Positions 9,052-20,285 are shown, numbered from the stretch's first letter. The stretch: 64,000 bases of DNA from Aurantiochytrium sp. KH105 (GCA_003116975.1 BGKB01000090.1:248001-312000); one strand, 5' to 3'. Notes: generated from the sequence alone by a model not told the origin. Made by a program: numbers and translations.

Positions 9052-11084
9052 CTCGCGTGCTCCACCACGCACGCACGCTCGCTACTCGCGACGTACAAGT
9101 ACACGCAGACCTCGCTCGCTCGGCTTTAGTCCCTCCCCGTCTTCTGGCCTAGCAGAGCGCGCCCAAGGTACGCCAAGGAGCCCCGCCGGCAGCCAGGTGT
9201 TGAGGCTTTGGGGCCAAGAATCAACGAGGCGGTGACCCCCTCGCTCACCTTCGCGCCTTTTCTCCGCCTCGTTCCTCCGCTCCGCCTCGCCTCGATCGCT
9301 TGATCGTTTCCGGTTCGCCGCCTCGAGCCCGCGTTGCAGGTTTGCCAGCTGCAGCTGCCGGCAGAAGCCGTCCGTGCGCTCGCCCGCGTCATTGGGCTCG
9401 TTCGTCTTGCCTCCTCCGGTGTGCGTGTCCGCGCCGCGGCCGCGCCTCCTTTTCGCGGCGCCCGCAAGGCGGCGGAGCAGGGCGCCCCGGCCTCCTGCTT
9501 CGCTTGCGCGGCGGACGCGGTGCGAATGAACAAGGGGGCGGTAGGGTGGTTCAGAAGACGCGGCGCTGCACGTGCCGCGCCGCGAGCGCGTGCCTGGCTG
9601 CCATGGCAGTCCCGGCGCGAGCGGAAGATCAAGCGCAGCTGCTCGCACGCGCCATGGAAAAGGACAACTTCGTGCACGCACGAGCGAGCGAGCGAGCGAG
9701 CGAGCAACGTGAATTCTCGGGACGAACGAGGGAGGCGGGACTCGAGGTATGTCCTTTTTCTGGGAAGACATACCTTCAAGAGGGCACGGCGAGGTGTGAC
9801 TTGCTGTTCGCGGTCGGAGTCTTCGCTGGACGGCTGGTTTGCCGCACAAATCCTCGCCAACGATCGATCGATGCTTCGTCGACAGCTTCTGCGGCAGAAC
9901 TCCGCGGAGACGGAGCTGTCAGTCATGCACCCGCCACTCTGAATCGAGCAGCCTACCCCGAATCCTCGCCTCCCGCAAGCTCTGAATTCTGCTGCGTGTC
10001 GCATGGCGATTCGTGTCTTTGCCATCGCGCCGAGGCCCGGGGCCTCGCTCGCTCCAAAAGCTTACAAAACTGCTCGCGTTTCCATCTCGCGGGTCGAAGA
10101 TAACAAGTGTTGTCTGCATGGCACGCACACCAGCACGCGCTCACGCTGGAAAGCAACTGCAACAACTGGCAACTGCAAGCCTTCTTGCCTCTGCTGGACG
10201 CCTCCTCCAGCGCAAACTTCATTCGACTTTACCTTTTTGCTTCTGCTACACCTCTTCTCGGTGCTATGCTGCGCTCCGTGTCATCCTCCTCCTCGTCAAA
10301 CAACCAGATCGACGCTGCCACGAACCGCGCAATCTCTTCCCTCTCGCAGCCATGACGCGCCCTTGAGAAAGCACCCCAAGCTTCAAAACCACCAATCCCC
10401 TGCCACGCTCCCCAATCACAGTCAAATCAAACTCCACGGCGAGCATCAAGAGCCCCCTCGCTCCACGCGCGGCGGTCTCCGAGTCCTCGATCGCGGGCCG
10501 CCGTCTCCTTCGCGGTCCGGCTCGATCAGGAGCACTACAAACGGATCTCAGCATCCCGCCCTTCGTGAATTGGGTGCCTCGCCGGGCCCCAAAGGGACGA
10601 AAAAACTGTTACGCCCCTCGTTTCGTCGAGCGCGGCGGCGGCGTCATGACCCGCTCGCAAAGCGACCCCGGCGCCAGCACCGCCGCGCCAGGCCAGCGCG
10701 CCCTGCCCGGCGCGCGGAGACGGGGCTGCAGGCACGCAGGCAGGCAGGCTCGCAGGCACGCAGGCGGCAGACGCGCGCGGGCCAGCTCGCGAAGCAGCCG
10801 CGGGCGCGAGCCGGGGAGGGAGGCTCGGGCGCACACGTTTACGTTCACGGAGCGCGAGGAGCTCGACGTCGAGGAGCTCGACGACGAGGAGCTCGACGAC
10901 GGGCCGCCCGACCGAGGGCAGCTTGCCGGAGACCGACCTGCCGCGACGCATGGCGAGGCGCGCCGGCGTGCTTTAGAGTCCAGAAGATCGCAGGCGGGCA
11001 GGCCGAGCTTGAACGGCCCGGCGGTAGACACTGCGCTGCACTATTCGTGATACGTGGCAAGTGACCGACCCAGAGCTCCGAGCG
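9052..11084. other. 2-kb divergent intergenic region
   Basis: This region separates the start codons of the Na+/H+ exchanger (-) and the TOG protein (+) and should hold both promoters and 5' UTRs. It is GC-rich with GCGA (about 9683-9710), AGGC (about 10735-10760) and GAGGAGCTCGACGACG (about 10855-10900) repeats. Several overlapping open frames are Arg/Ala/Ser-rich on both strands and I do not accept them as genes. Confidence 0.5.
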
Positions 11085-14000
11085 ATGGCCGCAGACTGGC
11101 CGGCAGACGACGGCGACTTTGCCGCTCGTCTGGCAGAGTATGCGGACGGCAGCGCCAACGAGCGAAAGCTGCTCTTCGACTACGGTCCGCTCATCTTCCC
11201 AAGACTGGTGACCATCGCTTGCAGCGATCGTCCCGGACTTCGCGCCGCAGGACTCGACGCCCTTGGTAGACTCATCAAACTCGTTGGTCTCGGACGCATG
11301 CTTGTTCGCGCGCTTTGTAGCGAAGCGGGGCTCAACAATCCGTCTCTCGAGGTCCAAAAGGAATGTGCCCTGGCCATTGGCCGCGTCATGCAAGCGTGCT
11401 CCTCGCTACCCGATGAAGACAGGGACAACATTGGCTGGATTCGCGTCCTCCCCCACCTTGTGAGGCTGTGCGCCCAGCCAGAAACGACCGTCGGAGCCGA
11501 GCAAGCCCTCCTGCACCTTCGCTCGCTCCTTGGCCCGCGCAGCTTCCATCGACGCTTCACACGCGCCTTGCTTGCGTACCACGAAAATCTCATGGAGCGC
11601 ACCATCAACATCGGCAACACGTCCCTTGTGGATCTGGAGCGAAAGGGAGACGATGTCGCCGAAGGTCTAGGGCAAGACCTTGTGGGACCTAGCCTTTCCT
11701 GGACGCTGTGGCATCTCGTCAAGGAGGGTCCTCTTGACACATCCGTGGACGGCCTTCGTGCGCTAGCTGCCGCCATTGAGCCGCACCCCAAGTCCTCTCG
11801 AGACATTCTCCTCACACTTTTGCCCATGATTGAAAGCTTTGACATTGAAGTGTCTGAAGCTGCATTGACCGCAGCTGCAGCGCACTTCCACCACGACACT
11901 TGCTTCGACATTGTCTCCTCCCACCCCATGGTTTCCGTCATTACCAAGCGCGAGCGTTCTCGAGAAGGTCCACGGACGACAAGGAAAACAACTGTCGTGC
12001 CCGGCCCTTCTCACCCTGCGTCTGCACCTCAGACGACGGCGCAGCGCTCTTCGGCAAGCATCTCCACCGCTCAACCTGCCTCTTTCGCCCCGGCATCAGC
12101 GCGAGTCGCTTCACCGGCGTCCGCGTACTTGCGCAAACCTTCCCTCGACCTCAGCGAGCTCGAGAGCGCCCACAACAGCAACCCGGAAACTGCCTCATTA
12201 CCAAGTCGCACAGCACTGGCGTCGTCAAGCTCGTCCTCGCCCTCACCCTCGCCCGCGCCCGCATCTGTGTTTTCCAATGCTGGCAACAGCATGATGAAGA
12301 TGACCGCACAGCTCAGCACGCTAAAGCGTAAGACCAGCGGTCGTAAACGTCTTGGCAGCGCTGCCAGTAGCGACGATTTGCGACCGCAAAGCGCTGGACG
12401 CTCGCGCATGTCAGCACGCTCTTCGCCACTTTCTGCATCTTCGGCACGGTCTGTCAGCTCCGAAAATGGGCGACCACCTCCTACAATGGGAGCACCACGG
12501 CACGAACTCGCCGTTGCCGCCGCTCGCGGCGCTCTTCACTCAACCGCGGTCGCAACCACCGCCGCCATTGCTGCTGCAAGCGCAAACTATGTGGAAACGG
12601 CTTCATCGATGAACAGAGATGCCTCACGTATACGCACAAGAGGAGCCTATGACGCCCTTGACGCCGAGGTGGAGGAGCACCAACACCCAGAACAGTCGCC
12701 CATGCGTCGAGGCCATGATTCTTTCGCGTGTCGAGAAGGCACAATTGAACATCTTTCGAGCACATTGCATCATCGTGAACTTCTTTCTGAGCCGAGTGAA
12801 TCCAGTCAAGAGCGCGTTGCGCGTAGCTTGAGTGCGACGCATCCAAACAATGCTGGACCTTCGCGCAGAGCGACCATTTCAAGGCAACGCAGTGCGCCCT
12901 TGCAAGGCCATGGGAAACAGGGCCAAGACAAGGGCCACAATAGAAGGACCGCTGACGTGATGCACAGTAGTCACAACATGACGTCTTCAAGAAGTGAACG
13001 CGCGGCTTCGAGCAACGCCAGCAGCGGGACGAGTCACGAAGGCCTGAATGAGTACGAGCCGCCACCCAAGTTGTCAGCGCGCGAAAGTCTGCCTGCGACA
13101 TCGGATGGAATCGTCAAGCTCTTGCTGGATGACTCGCAATGGCAAGATCAGGTACGGGTCCTGAACGCCATCAAAAGTAATCAACACACAGGTGTGCTTC
13201 CTCCAAACTGCCGTTCGGACGCAGCAGTGATTCAGGCCGTCATCAAGCTCACATCGAGCCTGCGCTCAAGCCTTTCCAAGAGCAGTCTCTTATGCCTGCA
13301 CTTTCTCATTAGCGACAATGGCAGAGGATTCTGGAGGGAACAGTCCCCTGCGCTTGTGGACGCCATCGTGGGAGCACTCATCAAACGGTCCATTGATGCG
13401 AGCACTTTTCTTGCACAGGAAGCGCGCAGTGCCCTCGATGCATGTGTGCAGAGTTTCCCGGCCAACAAGTTTTGCTTGTCGCTCTTGCAGCACTGTCATG
13501 CTCACCCAAATGCGCGCGCGCGCGCCAATGCTGCGAATGCCCTGCACTCTATTGTGCAAACCTCGCCGCCATCGGCCTACGACGCAGGGCGCGTTGTTTC
13601 CTGCGCCAAGGACAAGCTTTTGCACGACAACTCAGTCGAGGCTCGTGCTGCGGCCAAGGGTATTCTCATGCAGCTCAACGAGACACAGAATCTTGATCGA
13701 AAACAGCAGCTCCATTTGGAACGCATTGGGGCTTCACCGCTTGCCAGGAAACAGCCTACCCATGCAGCGCGTACGTCGCGGGCGCGTCAGCAGCCAGTTC
13801 AGACGAATCAGATTCCGCCTCATGGCCACGGACAGCCCCCGGCGAGGACATTTTCGGCAACTTCTCTCGACTTGCACGCAGACTTGGTTTCGGGTCTACG
13901 CGCACGCGATTGGCAGGCACGGTTGCACGCCGCGCGAGGTCTTCAAGCTGCACTTACGAACGAAATGCACCCTGGTTTGTTCCAGCTTGCATGCGAAAGT

Positions 14001-14279
14001 GTCCGAGACGCCAATGTCAAGGTGCGTGGAGAGGCGGTGCGTGCTATTCATGCTGTTGCGACACGATATGGCCCCGGCGTCCCTGCTGCGCAGCTGTCGA
14101 CCTTATTACTGCCTGTTGCTGCTGCGGCGGGCGATCGAGCCACCCAGCCTTTGGCGCTTGCATGCCTTCGCGTTTATCTCAAGGCCAGCCCCGATTTGTC
14201 CAAGTCTCTGCGACGCCACTTGGCGTCGCTGCCGCCCAAGGCAAAGGCCAGTATACGGCCTCTCTTGCCAGCTTTCTGA
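11085..14279 (+). CDS. TOG/HEAT-repeat microtubule-associated protein, CLASP/crescerin-like
   Basis: Likely a microtubule-binding protein. The frame opens at a GTG (11061), but I use the first ATG at 11085 (MAADWPADD; 1,064 residues). Residues 1-270 are helical HEAT-type repeats. Residues about 290-640 form a Ser/Ala/Arg-rich, probably disordered basic linker. Residues about 650-840 are a second helical array beginning SDGIVKLLLDDSQWQDQVRVL, with the Trp typical of a TOG first helix. Residues about 920-1064 form a third array (DLVSGLRARDWQARLHAARGL) ending SIRPLLPAF. Separate TOG-like arrays around a basic linker are shared by CLASP, XMAP215 and crescerin/TOGARAM proteins; crescerin acts in cilia, which would suit a zoosporic protist. 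The subfamily is uncertain, while the TOG-like fold is moderately well supported. Confidence 0.72.
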   Translation: MAADWPADDGDFAARLAEYADGSANERKLLFDYGPLIFPRLVTIACSDRPGLRAAGLDALGRLIKLVGLGRMLVRALCSEAGLNNPSLEVQKECALAIGRVMQACSSLPDEDRDNIGWIRVLPHLVRLCAQPETTVGAEQALLHLRSLLGPRSFHRRFTRALLAYHENLMERTINIGNTSLVDLERKGDDVAEGLGQDLVGPSLSWTLWHLVKEGPLDTSVDGLRALAAAIEPHPKSSRDILLTLLPMIESFDIEVSEAALTAAAAHFHHDTCFDIVSSHPMVSVITKRERSREGPRTTRKTTVVPGPSHPASAPQTTAQRSSASISTAQPASFAPASARVASPASAYLRKPSLDLSELESAHNSNPETASLPSRTALASSSSSSPSPSPAPASVFSNAGNSMMKMTAQLSTLKRKTSGRKRLGSAASSDDLRPQSAGRSRMSARSSPLSASSARSVSSENGRPPPTMGAPRHELAVAAARGALHSTAVATTAAIAAASANYVETASSMNRDASRIRTRGAYDALDAEVEEHQHPEQSPMRRGHDSFACREGTIEHLSSTLHHRELLSEPSESSQERVARSLSATHPNNAGPSRRATISRQRSAPLQGHGKQGQDKGHNRRTADVMHSSHNMTSSRSERAASSNASSGTSHEGLNEYEPPPKLSARESLPATSDGIVKLLLDDSQWQDQVRVLNAIKSNQHTGVLPPNCRSDAAVIQAVIKLTSSLRSSLSKSSLLCLHFLISDNGRGFWREQSPALVDAIVGALIKRSIDASTFLAQEARSALDACVQSFPANKFCLSLLQHCHAHPNARARANAANALHSIVQTSPPSAYDAGRVVSCAKDKLLHDNSVEARAAAKGILMQLNETQNLDRKQQLHLERIGASPLARKQPTHAARTSRARQQPVQTNQIPPHGHGQPPARTFSATSLDLHADLVSGLRARDWQARLHAARGLQAALTNEMHPGLFQLACESVRDANVKVRGEAVRAIHAVATRYGPGVPAAQLSTLLLPVAAAAGDRATQPLALACLRVYLKASPDLSKSLRRHLASLPPKAKASIRPLLPAF

Positions 14280-15180
14280 CTGTTGACCAGTATTTGCTCG
14301 GCGGCGCGAATTCACTTTATATAACGCCTGATCAGCTTTGTTGGTTTGTGATGACAAGGTACCTTTTTACTACAAACGACAGATCATGGGATGGTCACTC
14401 ACCACGCAAAGGTGATGGAAAGATTAATGTCGCCTCGAAACCTCCATTCGCTCTTGAGCGCTGCAATTGGTGGACTCGTGAGGAATGAGAATGGGCCGTT
14501 GTGAAGGGAAGTCGGGATCTCCGCATTCACTCAGGCTGACATGTCTTGGAGATAGAGCTTGCTTTGGGTGCGACCTTGAAGAGCGGAGCGTTTCTTTGAT
14601 GAGCGTGGGAGGTGGGGGGTGGTTGTTTGGCGCCTATGTCTCGTACGTCTTGCAGTACTAGCAGCAGGACCGCCACCGTCAGCGGCGACGGCGCGTACGA
14701 CCTGTGCAGCTTCGCGAGCAGTTGATACGGCATCTCCTTCCGACACGAACTCACTTCGAACAGGAACCATGTGATCAGCAACTTTTGGGGTCGTGCTTAT
14801 CGTAACGTGAAGAGCTTGTCTCCAGCTCTGACTCCAGCGACGACGACGAACAAAGACGAGAACGACAAACTCGGCTACCGGTCAGCATTCATATGTGCGT
14901 ATGTGAGTCGTGGATCTGCGTCAAGATTGTGGTTCTGCTGAAAAGGATGACTCTTTGGGGCCTCGAATTTGCTCTTGCAAATGAAAAATGAGAGAGAGGC
15001 TATCTCCTCCAGCTACACACTTGAAACAGGGCTCAACATTGCGATGTTTTGAGCACCCGTAGCTTCAGAGGAAAATCAGGTCCACCCCCCCCCCCCCCCC
15101 CCCCCCTCCTCCAAAAAAGTTAAAACCGGACTCGCGAATGTCGTTATTACAATCAGTGAAGACCACCCTAACTTTCAGCT
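14280..15180. other. intergenic region ending in a poly-C tract
   Basis: No gene is visible. The first part should be the 3' UTR of the TOG gene. The right part contains a 22-bp homopolymer of C at 15085-15106, then the relic TPR gene starts on the minus strand. Confidence 0.5.
15085..15106 (+). repeat. C22 homopolymer
   Basis: A run of 22 C residues directly downstream (in transcript sense of the minus strand) of the TPR relic. The length should be treated with caution because homopolymers are often misassembled. Confidence 0.85.
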
Positions 15181-15181
15181 T

Positions 15182-15660
15182 TTATTGTCCGGTATGACGT
15201 TTTTCTTTTGCCTCAAAGGCATGCGAGCTTTTGCCGCGAAGATCATCTCTTCGTGCTCGCTTGCATCTCTCTCTCGTGTTTCGCATGTTTTTAAGCGTGG
15301 TCGCCACATCGAGATGCCGGTCGCCAAGACTTTCCTTGCCGATGGATAAATTTTCCTCGTAGTATGCCAAGGCATCCTCGTAGCGGCCTTGTGAGTCATA
15401 CACTAAAGTGATGTTGTTGAGCGTGGTCGCAACTGAGGGATGCCGGTCGCCAAGACTCTCCCTGCAAATCGACAGCACTTCCTCGTACTTCGCCAAGGTC
15501 TTCTCGTAGCGGCCTTGTGAGTGGTACACTAAGGCGACGTTGTTGCGCGTGGTCGCCACATAGGGATGCCGGTTGTCAAGACTTTCCTTGTAAATCAAGT
15601 CTGCTGACTGATGTCGGGATGGTGTGCGGCCGGTCCCGTTTTTTTTTTGTTGATTTTTTC
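15182..15660 (-). pseudogene. relic of a kinesin-light-chain-like TPR gene
   Basis: The readable minus-strand frame (15182 to about 15598) encodes just over two 42-residue TPR units of the TPR_12/kinesin-light-chain type. Signatures are HPSVATTLNNITLVYDSQGRY and YEEVLSICRESLGDRHP, repeated with small changes. It ends with a short basic tail, SSHAFEAKEKRHTGQ, then a stop. No ATG or coherent N-terminus is found upstream; the TPR pattern stops near 15598 and the sequence becomes unrelated. Intact proteins of this type usually carry many repeats, often after a kinase or NTPase domain, so this is most simply a truncated copy. A related tail is found again at 15967. Confidence 0.7.
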
Positions 15661-15966
15661 GAAGTTTCTATCCTGGCAGTCATCATGAAAACAGGCTGCG
15701 CGAAATAGAGTGAAGGGCCTATCTTTGCCGGATCCCTTGCACTGCCGCTTGATACTTGATTCGGGAAATGCGATCTCTGAAGCACTTACGGCGCTCGTAG
15801 CATCTGGTCCAAAATGGAGTACCGCAATTTTTTTATCCAATGGGCTTGGAGACCCCTTGCTCCGTTGGAGTCTCTTTGCACGGCTGCTCTTGGCATAGAA
15901 GGGTGTTGGGCGGGGCCCAAGCACGTCGCATATGCGCTGTAAAGTAATCTTTGCTTTGCAAAAATT

Positions 15967-16030
15967 TTATTGTCCGCGTATTATGTTTTTTCTTTTTGGT
16001 CCAAAGGCACGCGAGCTGGGGAACACCCTA
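15967..16030 (-). pseudogene. second relic, C-terminal tail of the same TPR family
   Basis: Read on the minus strand, this stretch gives SSRAFGPKRKNIIRGQ and a stop. That parallels SSHAFEAKEKRHTGQ-stop of the relic at 15182. The DNA around both stops also aligns (TTTTATTGTCCG, then a T-rich stretch and CAAAGGCA-GCGAGCT). No TPR units remain upstream. This looks like the eroded end of a second copy lying in the same orientation. Confidence 0.5.
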
Positions 16031-16233
16031 CGATGAAGACCTCGCGCCATACATTCTTCATGTACCGAAAAGCATTTCTCCCAGGACAAATTGTGCGTGG
16101 GTCACGCCAAGACGAGAATGGAAACGATGGCCTACACACAGCAAGCACTGATTCCTTTTATCGTACACGCAAGCAGCCATTCTTTTCCCGTGAGAAAAAC
16201 ATTCCATCAAAATCATAAAAGTCTGTCAAAAAA

Positions 16234-18039
16234 TTACAGGAGCAAGGAGTCATCCACAGAATGCGAGCCTTGATGAGCGTGGCTCGAGGGATTTGATACG
16301 GAAACATAATGACCATGTGAAGAAGAGAGGGGTCCCGCGCTATTGTTGATATTGGTGTTGCAGTTGTTGTGTGAATTGTTCGAGATGTGGACCGCGCCGC
16401 CAGATGTGGTATCGGCCAGAAATAAGTCTTCGCCAAGATCGGCTGGGTCCGCCTCTGCCGCGTAAGACACAAGGTTGGCGCCACTCGAGGCAAGATTCGA
16501 GAGATCGTCAACCTCGAAGGAGCCTTCCATGGGATCATCCAGGAATATGCCGTTGTCGAGCATGGCATGATCGCGCTCATCGTCAAAGGAAATCTCGGGA
16601 CCCGCAGGGTTTTGGGACGATGAAGCGTGCACGTTACCAATCATGGAGGCTGGGCGCAAGCTGCGAGCCACATCTTGGACGAGGTTTCCGCCAGGTGGGC
16701 CTCGGCCGGCGCGCTGGTCATCATGAGCGCGCATGAGGGCAACAAGACGACCGCCACCCTTGTGATGGCCGTTGTGAAGGTCCTCGGATTCCACGAGGGC
16801 GGAAGCGGGCCGAGGCACTTTGGGGAGCTCAAAGTGGCGGGGCATGTTTCCTCCCTCGTGGCCCAGCTGCTTGGTGGAGGGCTTTGGCGCAGGACGCTGC
16901 ACGTTCTTTTGGACGCGCGGGGCGGCGACGACTTGCTTTTTTGGCTGCGGATCTTGCTTGGTGGCGGGGGCCTTGGACTGCTGCTTTTCCTCTTGCTTGA
17001 CAGAGGCGGGGGCCGCTGACTTGGCAGCGCCCGCAAGCATGGGATTGCGCTTCAAGAGGCTCGTGGTATCGGCCTGATCCGAGGAGTTAATGTTGGTGGC
17101 ACCGCTCTTTTGCTCCTTGATAAAATACTTTTGTGCGTGTGTGCGGATTTGCACGTGGGAGCGAGACTTGACACAGTTAGCGATGGCCTTCCAATCGCGG
17201 CCGTGGACGTTAAGCCCTCGCAAAAAGAGGCGATGCTCTTCGTCGGTCCAGCGGCCGCGGTTGCGGGGTGGCTCAGACGAAGCCGACGGAGTTACCACGG
17301 GAGGAGGTTGCTTGAGAGAGGTGGAGGCACTCGCAGGGGCGCTTGTAGTGCTTCGTGGCGTTGTCGTCATAGTTGTTGTTGTCACGGCTGTAGGTTTGTG
17401 CCTTTGTGCAGGCAATTGGGAAAGGCCTGCGGGTGGTGCCTCGAGCGACAGCTTGCGACGCTTCGAGTCTGTGCCGGTTGGCGGCGCAGAGTGGTTTCGA
17501 AGGCCAGAGAAGCTGGACGAGGTATTCATGTCGGCAACATCGGGAATGCTGGTAGCCCGTCCGTGTAGGGCATGTGGTACGCGCATATTGGGCTCGTAGT
17601 TCGTTTGTGGGCTCGGTGTGGTGGCCGTGCCGACAGAGGACGAAGTCCACCAGGGCTCGTCCTCCGACTCGCTGCCTGCACCGGCGTTACAATAGCCTGC
17701 ATGGTCTGTGCGAGCATCGAGCGTCAGCGAAAGACTAGGCTGGTTGGGCACCCCTCGGTCCCCAATCATTCGCGCCGTCGGAGCGCTGTTGTGATAGTTG
17801 CCGCCCATGCTGCTGTATGCCGCAGGCGCAGAAGACGGGAGGTTGGCGTGTGCCGATTTGGAGGAGGGCCCCAAAAAATCCCAATCGAGGACGTGATCGT
17901 CCTGCGGCTGCTCCATGTGATGCGGTTGCGCGTACGCGTGCTGTGTGTGCATCTGCGCCACGTGCGTATGCGGCTGGGCATTCTGCTGCACATCTTGCTG
18001 CACGTGTTCATTTTCCGAGGGGTCCAGCCAGTCCATCAT
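16234..18039 (-). CDS. SHAQKYF-class single-repeat Myb transcription factor
   Basis: Probably a sequence-specific DNA-binding nuclear regulator. I start at the ATG at 18039 (MMDWLDPSE; 601 residues), because the longer frame begins with TTG. One Myb/SANT repeat sits at about residues 261-308 ([19 protein letters not shown] onward). It has the regularly spaced Trp residues and ends [12 protein letters not shown], a variant of the SHAQKYF signature of plant and stramenopile 1R-Myb proteins. The rest is disordered: an N-terminal Gln/His-rich segment, Thr/Ser/Pro tracts, a Lys/Gln/Pro-rich stretch after the Myb repeat and an Asn/Ser/His-rich C-terminus. It converges with the TOG gene across the TPR relics and has a 3.4-kb gene-free upstream region. 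The DNA-binding class is secure; the regulated process is unknown. Confidence 0.87.
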   Translation of the reverse strand: MMDWLDPSENEHVQQDVQQNAQPHTHVAQMHTQHAYAQPHHMEQPQDDHVLDWDFLGPSSKSAHANLPSSAPAAYSSMGGNYHNSAPTARMIGDRGVPNQPSLSLTLDARTDHAGYCNAGAGSESEDEPWWTSSSVGTATTPSPQTNYEPNMRVPHALHGRATSIPDVADMNTSSSFSGLRNHSAPPTGTDSKRRKLSLEAPPAGLSQLPAQRHKPTAVTTTTMTTTPRSTTSAPASASTSLKQPPPVVTPSASSEPPRNRGRWTDEEHRLFLRGLNVHGRDWKAIANCVKSRSHVQIRTHAQKYFIKEQKSGATNINSSDQADTTSLLKRNPMLAGAAKSAAPASVKQEEKQQSKAPATKQDPQPKKQVVAAPRVQKNVQRPAPKPSTKQLGHEGGNMPRHFELPKVPRPASALVESEDLHNGHHKGGGRLVALMRAHDDQRAGRGPPGGNLVQDVARSLRPASMIGNVHASSSQNPAGPEISFDDERDHAMLDNGIFLDDPMEGSFEVDDLSNLASSGANLVSYAAEADPADLGEDLFLADTTSGGAVHISNNSHNNCNTNINNSAGPLSSSHGHYVSVSNPSSHAHQGSHSVDDSLLL

Positions 18040-18261
18040 GATTGCTCGCGCGCGATGCTGATGATTCTGGCCGAGGCTCCTTCTTTCTCTCTCCCTTTCT
18101 CTCGCGAGGCGTTGCCCGGCTTGCGCTATGGCTCCTCGCCGCCGGCCTGCCCGCCTGCCTGACTGACTGACCAAGTGGTTGCTTTGTTGCTTTGTTGCTT
18201 GCTAGGCCGGTCGCACAGGATCTCCAGACCTCGCCGTTCCGCCGCGTGCCTTCGCTCCGTG

Positions 18262-18263
<2 letters not shown>

Positions 18264-18290
<27 letters not shown>
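18264..18290 (+). repeat. (AGC)9 trinucleotide repeat, non-coding
   Basis: A pure AGC run in the upstream region of the Myb gene, not inside any accepted ORF. Confidence 0.9.
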
Positions 18291-18293
<3 letters not shown>

Positions 18294-18320
18294 TGCCGCG
18301 CTTCTCCTGTAAGTGCGCGT

Positions 18321-18345
18321 GTCTGTCTGTCTGTCTGTCTGTCTG
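18321..18345 (+). repeat. (CTGT)n microsatellite
   Basis: About six tandem TCTG units, non-coding. Confidence 0.88.
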
Positions 18346-18558
18346 ACTGGCTGGCCTTCTGTATACGAGCACGCCTTCTTCCTTCCCTTTTTTTCTTCCC
18401 TTCGCGTCCCTTTGCGCGCTCTACGCGTGCAAAGCTACTCTACGCGCAGCTCCTCCTCCTCCTCCTCGAGATCTTCCTCCCCTCCTCGAGCGCTCCCTCG
18501 CCGCCGCCGCCGCCGTCCGCGACGGAGTCGTGGTTGTGCTTATCCAAACGAGCACGAC

Positions 18559-18604
18559 GAGATGAGATGAGATGAGATGAGATGAGGTGAGATGAGATGA
18601 GATG
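18559..18604 (+). repeat. (GATGA)n pentanucleotide repeat
   Basis: About nine tandem GATGA units, one of them changed to GGTGA. They lie in the gene-free region upstream of the Myb gene. Confidence 0.9.
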
Positions 18605-19250
18605 CACCGGCGCGATGGCCACCCCGGTTTTCAAACCCGGCCTGCGATTTTCAAATCCCAGGTCCTCGCTCGCTCGCTCGCTCGCTCCCTCGCCTCGCCT
18701 CGACCGACGCCGCGCAGACAGCGCAGGCTCGACGCCGCGCAGGCTGCGCAGGCACGGCAGCGCGGGCAGCGAGCGCAGCGCGGGAGGGCGGCGTGCGTAG
18801 CGTGCGACGCGCGCCCGCGATCCAATCTTCGCCGGGCTGCTCTGCTCGCTCGCGGCGCCTGCTGCTCGTTCCCCGCCTCGCGCTCCGCCCTCGCCTCGCC
18901 TTCGCGTGCCCCGCTCGCCGCGCCGCCGCGCCGCCGGCCGCCTCGCGCGGAGTCCTCTCCCGCGTGCGGAGACGGCGGCAGCCTCGACGGATGGATGGAA
19001 AGATGGATGGATGGATGGGATCGACGGATCGATGGATGTTTGAAATCCGGGGAGCCTGGGTCTGCACGCCGCCTGCTCGGCGCCGCCTCCCTCCCCTCCG
19101 CACGCGCACGCGCGCTCACTTCACGGCACGAGGCCCTGCCGCGCCCGCGCCCGCCCGCTCGCCCGCCCGCCCGCTCGCGCTGCTGCGGCTCTGCTCTGCT
19201 GCTCGCGGCGTCCGGCCAGCTGCGTCGGGCCGCGGGTCTGCCGCCGCGAG

Positions 19251-19294
19251 GGGGGGAGGGAGGGAGGGAGGGAGGGAGGGAGAGAGGGATTTCG

Positions 19295-19338
<44 letters not shown>
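19251..19338 (+). repeat. adjacent (GGGA)n and (CAGA)n purine-rich arrays
   Basis: GGGA units (about 19251-19282) are followed after a short spacer by about eleven CAGA units (about 19295-19338). Together they make a strongly strand-asymmetric, purine-rich segment. Confidence 0.88.
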
Positions 19339-20269
19339 GGAGGCAGACAGAGGGAGAGGCCGCAGACAGACAGGGCGGCGCGGCAACAGGGACAGACGCC
19401 CGGCGCGACAGAGACAAACGGCGGAGTCACTGGGACAAACAGCCGGAGACACAGGGACAAACAGGCAGAGGCGCCAGAGGGGAGACGGAGCCGAAGGCGG
19501 CTGCGGGGGCCGAGGGGGGGGGGGGAGCGCGGAGGTAGGGGAGGCAAGGCCAGGCGGCCGACGGGCTGCGGGGGATGCAGGGGTCGAAGCTGGCGGGGAA
19601 AGGGCGGCCGCGGCCCGCATCGGACCCGCAGAGGGTCCCGCAGCGGGGGCGGCGCCGCGCGGGGCCGTACTATGGGGCGGCCGGGAGGCCCACTTGCGAG
19701 GCGCCAAGGGCCACTTGCGAGGCGCCAGGGGACACTTGGGAAGGTGCGGGGCCGCCTCCCCTGCTGCCGCGCTCGCGCTAGGCCGACCCCGGGGGCTGGC
19801 CGCCGGCAACTTTGGTCGACTTGCGCGCAGCAATGGCCGACTGCGGCGCGGAGGATACTGCGCTTGCGCGCGCCGCGGAAAAGTGGCCGCGCGAGCGAGC
19901 CAGCCAGCCAGCCAAACCACTCCGGCCGCTACAGTCGCTCTGCGGGGTGTCCGTAGTAGGCCCTGTAGAAGTAGTAGTAAGCGCGGACCGGCCGCGCCGA
20001 CGAACACGGGTGTGGGGATAGATGTGGGTCCGCGGAGGCGGCCGCAGCGCGTGCAGCGTGCGAAGCATGTGGGATCGTGTCAAGTCGTAAAGACTGGACA
20101 TCAGTCTTTCGTCTACACGGATACATTGCAGTGGCACGTGAGGAGGGATTGAGTGGGGACCTGCCGAATTGAACGCCTCAAGCCCCACACTTAGTTTAGG
20201 GCGGCGAATAGACCCGCCTTTGCACGGAGACACACCTTACTTTTCTTTATTTTTACTACCTGATCGCGT

Positions 20270-20285
20270 GGTATAGTACTATACC
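20270..20285. repeat. 16-bp perfect palindrome
   Basis: GGTATAGTACTATACC is its own reverse complement. It stands in a locally AT-richer stretch and could be a protein-binding site or a short hairpin; nothing else supports either reading. Confidence 0.6.

Noticed and set aside
10003..11064. 353-codon plus-strand frame upstream of the TOG gene
   Set aside because: The ATG is real, but the translation turns into Arg-rich repeats and overlaps other open frames in the divergent promoter region.
18602..20152. Long overlapping frames on both strands in the GC-rich core
   Set aside because: Composition is dominated by Arg, Ala, Gly and Pro, the frames are open on both strands at once, and microsatellites such as CAGA run through them.
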